The notes under the pieces were generated by a model that was not told the DNA's origin, did no database searches, and saw only the letters and a program-made list of their open reading frames with translations. From JAPLKB01 sp964532465 (GTDB lineage: Bacteria; Desulfobacterota; Syntrophorhabdia; Syntrophorhabdales; Syntrophorhabdaceae), in contig CAZHHX010000013.1 of NCBI GenBank assembly GCA_964532465.1, positions 1 through 64,000 of the forward strand: 64,000 nt of DNA, written 5' to 3'. How positions within the stretch are numbered: position 1 is the first letter of the stretch; the number at the start of each line of letters is the position of its first letter. This document shows, in pieces, positions 18,005 to 25,246 of this stretch. A program made the translations under genes and the position numbers.

Positions 18005-18748
18005 GTGATTGAAAATACATCCTTTACTGTCCGCGATATGCCGAAGGAAGAGAGGCCCAGAGAAAGACTTCTCCGGCTTGGCCCGGAAGCGCTTTCCTCG
18101 CCGGAACTTCTGGCACTGATTATCGGTCGCGGAGTTTCAAAGAGGTCAGTCATGACAATTGCTCAGGAATTATATGCAAAATTCCGCAGCGTCAGGGCCA
18201 TAAGCGAAGCAACCATAGAAGAACTTTCAGAGATTAAAGGCATCGGCGCGGCAAAGGCAATACAGCTCAAGGCATCTTTCGAGCTTGCGAAAAGACAGGA
18301 ACTGGAAACAGAGAACAGATTTGAGAGTATGGATGTCAAGAATCCTCAGAGCGTTGTTAAGGCTATACGGGCAAGCATCAAGGATATGAAAAAAGAGCAT
18401 TTTATGCTCATTATACTTAATACGAGAAATAAGATTATCCGGATTGAAAACATCTCTGTAGGCACCCTCAACGCCAGCCTGGTGCATCCCAGGGAAGTCT
18501 TCAATAAAGCTATTGCCCATACCGCGTCATCGGTGGTTATCGCCCATAACCACCCCTCCGGCGACCCCGAACCCTCTGAAGAGGACTTAAAAATCACCAA
18601 ACGTCTTATAGACGCAGGCAGAATACTCGGCATTGAAGTCCTTGACCATATTATCATAGGAAAAAATTCCACAAAAAGCGCGATTACCGGGGAAAACAAA
18701 CCTGAAAAAGAAAACTATTGCAGCTTCAAGGAAAAAGGGCTCATATAG
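18005..18748 (+). CDS. radC: RadC/JAB-domain protein, chromosomal copy
   Basis: A 247-residue protein with a helix-hairpin-helix-like N-terminal part (LSEIKGIGAAKAIQLKA) and a C-terminal JAB/MPN-like domain with VIAHNHPSGDPEPSEED, the HxHx(7)S/D metal motif. Despite its name the link of RadC to DNA repair is weak; the family is often near mobile and defence genes. GTG is taken as start because GGAGG lies just upstream. A second RadC gene heads the type I restriction operon at 51347; this copy is not beside a restriction gene. Confidence 0.9.
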   Translation: MIENTSFTVRDMPKEERPRERLLRLGPEALSSPELLALIIGRGVSKRSVMTIAQELYAKFRSVRAISEATIEELSEIKGIGAAKAIQLKASFELAKRQELETENRFESMDVKNPQSVVKAIRASIKDMKKEHFMLIILNTRNKIIRIENISVGTLNASLVHPREVFNKAIAHTASSVVIAHNHPSGDPEPSEEDLKITKRLIDAGRILGIEVLDHIIIGKNSTKSAITGENKPEKENYCSFKEKGLI

Positions 18749-18777
18749 GAGCTGCCTGAAGACCGTAGGACGTTCGC

Positions 18778-18824
18778 TGCGCCGGGAGGTCCGCTTTCTG
18801 ATGTTCGCCGGGAGGTCCGCTTCG
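18778..18824. repeat. two direct copies of CGCCGGGAGGTCCGCTT
   Basis: The 17-base word occurs twice in 50 bases just after radC. It does not form a recognisable terminator. It may be part of a degraded repeat family that continues after the next small gene. Confidence 0.5.
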
Positions 18825-18895
18825 CCTGGAAGTAACTGCTTTTAAGTCACATGTCCTGATGAGCGTAAGCGAGTGTATACAATGTGGATGAGGCA

Positions 18896-19177
18896 ATGAG
18901 CGACCCGGTAATGTATAATCGCAGACCGCAAAGCCTGCCCTCGGGTGCTGTAGCCGGGGGGAAAACAACAAGTCCGAAACCCATACCCATAAAAAAGCGG
19001 GTTGAAGGATTGAAAACCATGAAATCATCCATTGAAACAAGAGCCGGAATGCACGCAAAATCCGATCTTCAGACATTCCTTGAAGAGTTACATTCTTTTA
19101 CTTCTTTCATAGAGCAACAGATTGAAGCCGCCCCGGAGACTGTAACAGAGAAAAAACCGGGCGGCGTACATTTCTGA
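18896..19177 (+). CDS. hypothetical small protein
   Basis: A possible 93-residue cytosolic protein. The N-terminus is rich in Pro, Gly, Ser and Lys and looks disordered (residues about 10-35); the second half (SDLQTFLEELHSFTSFIEQQ) is a likely amphipathic helix. A GTG four codons upstream is an alternative start. No known domain is recognised. Ribosome-site-like GATGAGG lies upstream. It is bordered on both sides by short repeats, so it could belong to a repeat-rich unit. Codon use looks coding, but evidence is modest. Confidence 0.45.
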   Translation: MSDPVMYNRRPQSLPSGAVAGGKTTSPKPIPIKKRVEGLKTMKSSIETRAGMHAKSDLQTFLEELHSFTSFIEQQIEAAPETVTEKKPGGVHF

Positions 19178-19199
19178 AGTTATCGTTGCTTAAGGCCAC

Positions 19200-19430
19200 A
19201 ACCACGCAGTATCAGCTTCAGGAAGGAACCTGCGCCTCAGGCAAAAACCAGGCGGTGAGCATTTCGAAAAGAAAGCAACTCTTCAGGCAACAACTGCGCA
19301 ACGCGCATTTCAGGAAGTAGCAGTGTATTTAATACAAAACCACGCAGTGCTGTATTTCGTGAAGAAAGCAGCACCTCAGACAAAAACCGCGTAGCGCGCA
19401 TTTTCAGGAAGGAAGCAGGTGAAAGTGTTA
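19200..19430. repeat. degenerate tandem repeat of about 50-bp units
   Basis: The words ACCACGCAG, CGCGCATTTC, CAGGAAG and CTCAGRCAAAAACC recur in order, giving about five divergent units. No frame stays open across it. The rest of the gap to 19574 shows nothing clear. Confidence 0.5.
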
Positions 19431-19574
19431 CTTACTTAACGATTTAGAATAAATCAGTTATCAAGAATTGACGGAATGTTTATACTCCTCATTTTATCCC
19501 TTGTCCGTGGCTGACTCCTTTGTTTTCTCTTTGACGAAGTGCAGGGTCTTTATTGCAGCGGTCAGTTTCATCTC

Positions 19575-19802
19575 CTATGATCGCGGCGATAGCTTGGACG
19601 TGAGCGTCATCAGGGAAAAGCGGTGTGACGGTGGATGAAAGAGAAAGAAGCTGTACATCCTGGCAAATGCTGTATTGACGCTGACAAACCGTCCGCTCGC
19701 GTCTGCCCGGAACATCCCCTCCACGGCGTTTTCATAGACGCTTCTGTAATTATCTTCTTTCTTGCTGATATCTTTTGTTTGCTCGCTTACAAGCTTTTCC
19801 AT
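19575..19802 (-). pseudogene. fragment of a PAS-domain sensor protein
   Basis: The first 50 residues (KEDNYRSVYENAVEGMF, then FVSVNTAFARMY) are the start of a PAS sensor domain as found in histidine kinases and diguanylate cyclases, preceded by a short coiled-coil-like lead-in. After about base 19653 similarity stops and the frame ends 25 codons later, so the rest of the sensor is missing. There is no ribosome binding site worth noting. It is most likely a scar of a larger signalling gene. Confidence 0.55.
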
Positions 19803-19867
19803 ATCTTTTCTGTGTGCCTATTGATTTTTTTTCTTTTTTGAGGAGACACTGCCCCCGGCGCAGGTTC

Positions 19868-19913
19868 AAGGAACAGATGCCCGCAGGCTCCTGCGTACCG
19901 GCATCTGTTCCTT
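19868..19913. terminator. hairpin after the Cache-domain gene
   Basis: AAGGAACAGATGCC at 19868-19881 pairs perfectly with 19900-19913. It lies just downstream of the minus-strand Cache gene and probably ends or protects its message. Confidence 0.5.
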
Positions 19914-19927
19914 CATAATTCATGATT

Positions 19928-20482
19928 TTACGGCAGGTACACTCCGGTGCCTATGAAATAGTCTGTTCCCGGAATGGGCTCCACATATCCCATCTTTGCG
20001 GACTCTTCTTTGGAACCGGGCTTTACCCAGTAGAAATCGACAAAGCCCCCGCCTTTCTTTGAAGCCTCACTTAAGACGCGGATAACATATTTACCTTTCA
20101 CATCCTTGTAATCGTAGAGGTTTTTACCCTGCAAATCCTTCTGTGTCGCATGGGCAATGCTTACACATTTGGAATCGTAAACATAGAAGTATCCGGAATT
20201 ATCCGGGTAAAAGCGTATAGGGGCAATAAAAGACCGTATCAGTTCGATGCGCTTATTCTCCCTTTTCACCGTCGCCAATGCGCCGCCCAGACCAGCCGCG
20301 ACTCCGTGCACCATAGTCCTGGCAATCTCCTTATACTCTTCTACCGGTACAGGCTTATCAGCCTTACCTTCGTTTGCCGCCTGCGACAGGCAGGGAAAGC
20401 TGACGAGCGCCATGACAAAACCTAAAAGGAGCGCGAATAATGTAAATGTTCTCTTGCTGCTGCTGAAATGTGTGTTGATCAT
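19928..20482 (-). CDS. single-Cache-domain periplasmic sensor-like protein
   Basis: A 184-residue exported protein. After a signal peptide (about 1-35, ending SQAA) comes a single Cache domain recognisable by FYPDNSGYFYVYD, GKNLYDYKDVKGKY and GGGFVDFYWVKPG, ending DYFIGTGVYLP. Such domains sense small organic acids in the periplasm; here no signalling output domain is attached, so it is either a stand-alone binding protein or a partner of a membrane kinase elsewhere. The start at 20482 is chosen because AGGAGG precedes it at good distance. An upstream in-frame extension is not convincing. Confidence 0.78.
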   Translation of the reverse strand: MINTHFSSSKRTFTLFALLLGFVMALVSFPCLSQAANEGKADKPVPVEEYKEIARTMVHGVAAGLGGALATVKRENKRIELIRSFIAPIRFYPDNSGYFYVYDSKCVSIAHATQKDLQGKNLYDYKDVKGKYVIRVLSEASKKGGGFVDFYWVKPGSKEESAKMGYVEPIPGTDYFIGTGVYLP

Positions 20483-20627
20483 AATGGTAAATCCTCCTGT
20501 TTTTGAATTAATGCGCCATGATAAGTTTAAAGTACCATACAAAGATAGACCCCCTGCTATAAGGATCAACGCCGGATACTGCTCCTGAAAGAGGCGTCCC
20601 TGTGTTGGCTTTTGCAGCTTATCATTT

Positions 20628-20873
20628 TTACTCTTTGAGAAACAACTGATGGTATTCAGGCTCAGTCAGATATTTTTTCAGCATTTTGCCTGTGATCTCA
20701 AACACCTCATCTAAATCGTCATCCGTCATCCGTTTCAGAATTACTTTCATCAAATTGTCATCGGAAAACTTCTGCAAATACAATTGAACTGTATTCTCGT
20801 TGGATTCCCTGTCCAGACCATACCCGGAAAAACCTTCAAATGTTTCTACAAAATTATGAGAATGCTTTGCCAT
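20628..20873 (-). CDS. conserved small cytoplasmic protein of unknown function
   Basis: An 81-residue acidic, helical protein (FSDDNLMKVILKRMTDDDLDEVFEITGKML) without signal peptide or membrane segment. It resembles small proteins annotated only as cytoplasmic protein in Desulfobacterota genomes. GAAGGAG precedes the ATG. It lies 38 bases downstream of the uracil-DNA glycosylase gene on the same strand and may share its transcript. Function is unknown. Confidence 0.65.
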   Translation of the reverse strand: MAKHSHNFVETFEGFSGYGLDRESNENTVQLYLQKFSDDNLMKVILKRMTDDDLDEVFEITGKMLKKYLTEPEYHQLFLKE

Positions 20874-20910
20874 AAATAACTCCTTCTTCTGATGGGTTAC
20901 ACTAAACCCT

Positions 20911-21540
20911 TTACTCTCTGAGGAGATGCTTCAGCGTCTCCATATCTTCCAGGGCTTCATTCATTCTGCTTGCATTCCGCAGCAGAAAAGAGGGGTGGTA
21001 GGTGGGGAGCAGCCTTACCCCTTTGTATCTGGTAAGCGTTCCCCTTATTCTTATTATGCTTTCATCAACACCCAGCAGTGTATTATAGGCATGTTTACCG
21101 AGCGTGCATATTATTTTAGGGCTTATGATTTCAAGCTGGGATGTAAGGTAATTTTTGCAGACCTCAACCTCGTCCGGTTTAGGGTCTCTGTTGTTGGGCG
21201 GCCTGCATTTCAGAACATTGCAGATATACACCTCTTCACGCCGCAATCCGATCCCTTCGATCATTTTGTCAAGGAGTTTCCCGGCCCTTCCTACAAAGGG
21301 TCTTCCCTGGTTGTCTTCTTCTTCGCCCGGAGCTTCGCCGATAAACACAAGGCGTGCTTTGTTGTTGCCTTCCCCGAAGACTACGGTTTTTCTCGTATCG
21401 GCAAGGGAGCATTTTCTGCACCCCTTTGCTGCCTTATGGAGAAGAGGGAGCGTAAGCATATTCTCCCTGTCGGAAACATAGGAATCAATGCCCATGTTTT
21501 TCAGGGCTGTGAGGAATCTTTTTACTTTAATTTCATCCAT
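20911..21540 (-). CDS. udg: type-4 uracil-DNA glycosylase with 4Fe-4S cluster
   Basis: A 209-residue family 4 uracil-DNA glycosylase. CRKCSL (near residue 41) and the later CNVLKC and CKNYL cysteines are arranged to ligate a 4Fe-4S cluster. The uracil-binding motif FIGEAPGEEEDNQGRPFVGRAG and the C-terminal HPSFLLR motif are present. It removes uracil from DNA after cytosine deamination. The N-terminal 35 residues are a short extension seen in SPO1-polymerase-related members. It is followed by gatA upstream at a distance of 27 bases on the same strand. Confidence 0.93.
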   Translation of the reverse strand: MDEIKVKRFLTALKNMGIDSYVSDRENMLTLPLLHKAAKGCRKCSLADTRKTVVFGEGNNKARLVFIGEAPGEEEDNQGRPFVGRAGKLLDKMIEGIGLRREEVYICNVLKCRPPNNRDPKPDEVEVCKNYLTSQLEIISPKIICTLGKHAYNTLLGVDESIIRIRGTLTRYKGVRLLPTYHPSFLLRNASRMNEALEDMETLKHLLRE

Positions 21541-21567
21541 ATTTAATAAGGATAGCCTCTGTACCGT

Positions 21568-23031
21568 TTATTTTCTGAAACTGTCCGGTATTTTCTTTGC
21601 TTTAATCTCTGTTTCAAGTACATGGGCTGCCTGCATTATTACAGCTTCGCCAAGGGGCTTTCCGATAATGTGGAGCCCTATGGGAAGACCGGCATTATCG
21701 AAACCGCAGGGCACCGACATGGCCGGCAAACCTGCAAGATTTACCGGAATGGTAAATATATCGGAGAAATACATAGTCAAAGGATCTTCCATTTTTTCGC
21801 CAATTTTAAAAGCAGTAGTCGGCGAAACCGGAGTCACAATAACATCGCAGACATTGAATGCTTCATCAAAATCCCTTCTGATAAGGGTTCTTACCTGCCC
21901 TGCCTTCCGGTAATAGGCATCGTAATACCCTGAGGACAGCACATATGTGCCGAGAATAATCCTTCTTACAACTTCCTTGCCGAACCCGTTAAGTCTCGTC
22001 TTTTTATACATATCAATAAGGTCTTTACCGTCAACTCTCAGCCCGTACTTAACCCCGTCATAACGCGCAAGGTTTGAAGAAGCCTCAGCAGTACAGACAA
22101 CATAATACACAGCAACGGCATATTCCGTATGGGGAAGCGTTATATCCACTACGGTTGCGCCGCTTCTTTCAAAAAACCTGACAGCATTTTCAACGGCAGA
22201 CCTTACATCCTGTTCTATGCCTTCCATAAAATACTCTTTCGGTATGCCTATTCTCATGCCTTTAATGTCCCTGCCCAGATATTCCGTATAATCAGGCACC
22301 GGTTCGGGAATAGATGTGGAATCCATGGGGTCATATCCCGCAATAATATTCATTATTTCAGCGCAGTCGCTCACACTTCGCGTAACAGGCCCTATCTGGT
22401 CAAGAGAAGAGGCAAAAGCAATAAGCCCGTATCTGGATACCCTTCCGTATGTAGGTTTTAAGCCCACAACACCGCACAGTCCGGCAGGCTGCCTTATGGA
22501 ACCGCCCGTATCTGTTCCCAGGGATGCCGCGCAAAGTCCTGCGGCAGTCGCAGAGGCAGACCCGCCGCTTGATCCTCCGGGAATACGATTCAGATCCCAG
22601 GGATTTTTTGTGACCTGAACAGATGAGTTCTCTGTGGATGAACCCATTGCAAACTCATCCATATTCAATTTCCCAAGGAGAACATATCCTTCTTCCTTCA
22701 ATTTCTTTATGACAGTTGCATCATAGGGAGGCACAAAGCCCTTTAAAATCTTAGACGCGCAGGTTGTTTCCATGCCCTGAGTACACAGAATATCTTTCAT
22801 ACCAAAGGGAATACCGAGAAGCTTTCCTTCCCCGCCCTTTGCGATCTTTGCGTCAGCCTGTCTTGCCATATCCATAGCCGCGTCTTCCGTAACTTTAATA
22901 TAGGAGAGCAGTTCCCCGTCATATTCTTTAATCCTGTCCAGATAAAGACCGGTAAGCTCAACAGAAGACATTTCTTTCTTTCTGAGCATTTCCCTCAACA
23001 CTTTTATATCCAAATCAAGTAAATGTTCCAT
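21568..23031 (-). CDS. gatA: Asp-tRNA(Asn)/Glu-tRNA(Gln) amidotransferase subunit A
   Basis: A 487-residue amidase-signature enzyme. The Ser-cisSer-Lys triad is visible: Lys in GIPFGMKDIL (near residue 76) and the two serines in PGGSSGGSASA and DTGGSIRQPA. GatA makes ammonia from glutamine for transamidation of misacylated tRNA. gatC lies about 200 bases upstream on the same strand; gatB is not in the window. AAGGAG precedes the ATG. The gap to gatC holds short GTGAATA repeats and repeat C. Confidence 0.95.
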   Translation of the reverse strand: MEHLLDLDIKVLREMLRKKEMSSVELTGLYLDRIKEYDGELLSYIKVTEDAAMDMARQADAKIAKGGEGKLLGIPFGMKDILCTQGMETTCASKILKGFVPPYDATVIKKLKEEGYVLLGKLNMDEFAMGSSTENSSVQVTKNPWDLNRIPGGSSGGSASATAAGLCAASLGTDTGGSIRQPAGLCGVVGLKPTYGRVSRYGLIAFASSLDQIGPVTRSVSDCAEIMNIIAGYDPMDSTSIPEPVPDYTEYLGRDIKGMRIGIPKEYFMEGIEQDVRSAVENAVRFFERSGATVVDITLPHTEYAVAVYYVVCTAEASSNLARYDGVKYGLRVDGKDLIDMYKKTRLNGFGKEVVRRIILGTYVLSSGYYDAYYRKAGQVRTLIRRDFDEAFNVCDVIVTPVSPTTAFKIGEKMEDPLTMYFSDIFTIPVNLAGLPAMSVPCGFDNAGLPIGLHIIGKPLGEAVIMQAAHVLETEIKAKKIPDSFRK

Positions 23032-23131
23032 ATTAACTCCTTAAAAAAACAGTGAATAGTAAAAAGGCAGTGAATAGTGAATAGTGAATAGTATTCAGTG
23101 AACAGTAAAAACTAAGCATTACCTGCTAACG

Positions 23132-23206
23132 ACTTCTGAGTAACTTACCTCTTTTTTTAAAGTTACTCAGGAACAAATCGCCCCGAAGGGCCGTGTAGTG
23201 CTATTC
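23132..23206. repeat. dispersed hairpin repeat C, copy 1
   Basis: A 75-base block that contains CTGAGTAACTT and its complement AAGTTACTCAG around a poly-pyrimidine loop, followed by a CGCCCCGAAGGGCCG segment. It is repeated, inverted, at 62766-62840. Flanking GTGAATAGTGAATAG and CTATTCACTATTCAC words form a further outer inverted repeat (23060-23225). Confidence 0.65.
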
Positions 23207-23234
23207 ACTATTCACTAACGACTATTAACTGCCT

Positions 23235-23528
23235 TTAATCTACTTCAATAATAGGCGGGACCTTGAAAAATCCGGCTCTCTTTTCCGGTGCGTTCAGCGT
23301 TGACTCTTCGGCGCTAAAGGAACTTCCTGCCCGGTCTTCTCTGAGCACGCAGACAACCGGCATGGCATGACTTGTCGGTTCAATCCCTTCCGTATTAAGA
23401 GAATTAAGCTTATCCATATACTGGAGTATTTTGTCCATCTGCACCGTATAAGCTTCAACTTCTTCCGATTCAAGTTCAAGTCTTGCCAGATGGGCTATAT
23501 GCCCGACTGCTTCTTTCGTAATTTTCAT
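23235..23528 (-). CDS. gatC: Asp-tRNA(Asn)/Glu-tRNA(Gln) amidotransferase subunit C
   Basis: A 97-residue protein with the GatC pattern: ITKEAVGHIAHLARLEL at the N-terminus, MDKILQYMDKLNSLNTE in the middle and FKVPPIIE at the C-terminus. GatC stabilises the GatA-GatB complex and wraps around it. It lies upstream of gatA in the same direction, separated by a repeat-filled 203 bases, so the pair may be one transcript. AGGTGAGTG precedes the ATG. The length is normal. Confidence 0.93.
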   Translation of the reverse strand: MKITKEAVGHIAHLARLELESEEVEAYTVQMDKILQYMDKLNSLNTEGIEPTSHAMPVVCVLREDRAGSSFSAEESTLNAPEKRAGFFKVPPIIEVD

Positions 23529-23584
23529 TTATCACTCACCTCTTCATTGTGTTTCCAGCTTACATCTCACAGTTCAAAATTGTT

Positions 23585-23962
23585 TTATCCGCATTCTGCC
23601 ACGGCCCGCACAATATCGGTTCGCGTTACAATTCCGATAACAATACCATTCTCCACAACGGGTATCCTGTTTATATGTTTCTCGGTCATTAATTTCGCAA
23701 GTTCCGCAACAGACTCGGTTGGAGAAACTGTGACAACATCTTCCACCATGACGTCTTTCACTGTGAGGTCTTTAAGGCTTATGCCTTCTTCTCTCAAATT
23801 CTTCAAAATGTCGCTTTGACAGATTATGCCGGCCAATTTCCCTTTTTCTACAACAGGCAGACCTGCAATGTTAAAAAGCTCAAACTTGTTCACAATAACG
23901 GTAAGCGACTCTGAAGGGCGGCAGGTAACCACATTGCTGTTCATTAGTTCTACAACCTTCAT
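23585..23962 (-). CDS. CBS-domain pair protein
   Basis: A 125-residue protein made of two CBS domains. NSNVVTCRPSESL and GLPVVEKGKLAGII mark the first; DVVTVSPTESVAE and NRIPVVENGIVIGIVTRTDIVRA the second. CBS pairs bind adenosine nucleotides and regulate partner proteins. In many bacteria a CBS pair is fused to a DUF294 nucleotidyltransferase domain; here the DUF294 protein is encoded by the adjacent gene, ten bases away, which suggests the two work together. AGGAGG precedes the ATG. Confidence 0.88.
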   Translation of the reverse strand: MKVVELMNSNVVTCRPSESLTVIVNKFELFNIAGLPVVEKGKLAGIICQSDILKNLREEGISLKDLTVKDVMVEDVVTVSPTESVAELAKLMTEKHINRIPVVENGIVIGIVTRTDIVRAVAECG

Positions 23963-23972
23963 ACTCCCTCCT

Positions 23973-25211
23973 TTATATTGGCTGCCCGAATAACAGGACT
24001 TCTTCGATATATTTTTGCAAAGCTTCTACCGACTTCATGGATCTGCGCATCTCTTCCTGCGCTTTCTGGCCAAGCATATCCGGTCTTATATGATTTGCAT
24101 CGGAAATATTATTGTTGTTATCCTTACTTTTTTCGATCTGATTCATAATCCTGAAGTTTACAAAGGTAAGGTACGCATCCGTCAAATTCTTTTCCATTTC
24201 CTTTTTTATCACGCCTTTTTCTTTCATTAACCGTATTCTTTTCAATGTGTTTGTTTCATATATGCCGTTTGACAGGGCAATCATCCGCACCGATAATATG
24301 AGCGGCGCCCAACCGAGAAGTTTTATATTAAGCAGGTCTTTGTATTCGCCGCTCTTCTCAATTCTGAAGTTGCCGAAAAAGGTGATGGCAGTGGGCATGA
24401 GAACTGCCGACTTGATGAAATCTTTCATAATACGGTTATTATCTGTGAGAGATTTGAAAAAAAAGGTCATAACCTCATCAAGAAGCTTGCTGTTGCCCTT
24501 CATGGGACGCGCATCCGTCAGAATTATAACATCAAGATCATCGAAGTCGCCCTTTTCAAGGATGAGTCTGTTTTCCAGTCTCTTCTTCCATGTCTGAATC
24601 GATCCCCTCCATTTCTCGTTGGAGGGCATAACACCGCCCTTGCATTTTTCAAAACCCACATCACTGAGCCTGTCCACAGCCTTTTTTGAAAATGCTTCAT
24701 AATATTGCTCAACAATATCCGATTCTTTTTGGCTTTCGCCTGCGTCGTAGACAATCATATTGTCCTGATCTGTCAGCAATGTCTGTTCATCGCGGCCTTC
24801 GCTTCCGAGCCCGATCCAGACGTATTCTGTCGGGGGCGATCCTGATCCCTGGCTTTTCATTTCTTCTTCTACTAACTGCAACACTCTCACGGTTATTGCG
24901 TCCCTTACCAAGCGGAAAAGATCATGAACATCAGGAATTGTATGATTATTCAGATAAAATTCTTTTATTCCTTCAACCGACTTAAAATGGTAGTTCCTGA
25001 GTTTTTCATAAGTTTTTGCCTTTTCAATTTTATTGAACAGACGCGATGAAATATTTTTTTCAAAAGTGTTGTAATTTTCCAGCAGAGTCTGAAGTTTATC
25101 CTGCAATGTGGCAAGTATTTTATACCGCTCATGCCTGAGCATAAGCCTGTCCTTCAGAGCATCCTGATTATCGGAAATATATTTTTCTATAATTGAAAAA
25201 TCAAGCAGCAT
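23973..25211 (-). CDS. DUF294 putative nucleotidyltransferase with substrate-binding domain
   Basis: A 412-residue protein. The middle part holds GLGSEGRDEQTLLTDQDN, the core of the DUF294 nucleotidyltransferase domain with its two metal-binding acidic residues, and the C-terminal third is the DUF294-associated helical substrate-binding domain. The N-terminal 120 residues are helical with a coiled coil. The target protein for nucleotidylation is unknown; GlnD-like regulation has been proposed for the family. The CBS gene follows directly, together reproducing a two-gene version of a common CBS-DUF294 fusion. AGGAGA precedes the ATG. Confidence 0.85.
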   Translation of the reverse strand: MLLDFSIIEKYISDNQDALKDRLMLRHERYKILATLQDKLQTLLENYNTFEKNISSRLFNKIEKAKTYEKLRNYHFKSVEGIKEFYLNNHTIPDVHDLFRLVRDAITVRVLQLVEEEMKSQGSGSPPTEYVWIGLGSEGRDEQTLLTDQDNMIVYDAGESQKESDIVEQYYEAFSKKAVDRLSDVGFEKCKGGVMPSNEKWRGSIQTWKKRLENRLILEKGDFDDLDVIILTDARPMKGNSKLLDEVMTFFFKSLTDNNRIMKDFIKSAVLMPTAITFFGNFRIEKSGEYKDLLNIKLLGWAPLILSVRMIALSNGIYETNTLKRIRLMKEKGVIKKEMEKNLTDAYLTFVNFRIMNQIEKSKDNNNNISDANHIRPDMLGQKAQEEMRRSMKSVEALQKYIEEVLLFGQPI

Positions 25212-25246
25212 TTATTCTCCTGATAATGTTTATGGGCAGCATGGGA

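Noticed and set aside
19200..19430. Possible diversity-generating template/variable repeat or CRISPR
   Set aside because: No reverse transcriptase gene nearby, no regular spacing or equal spacers, and units differ too much.
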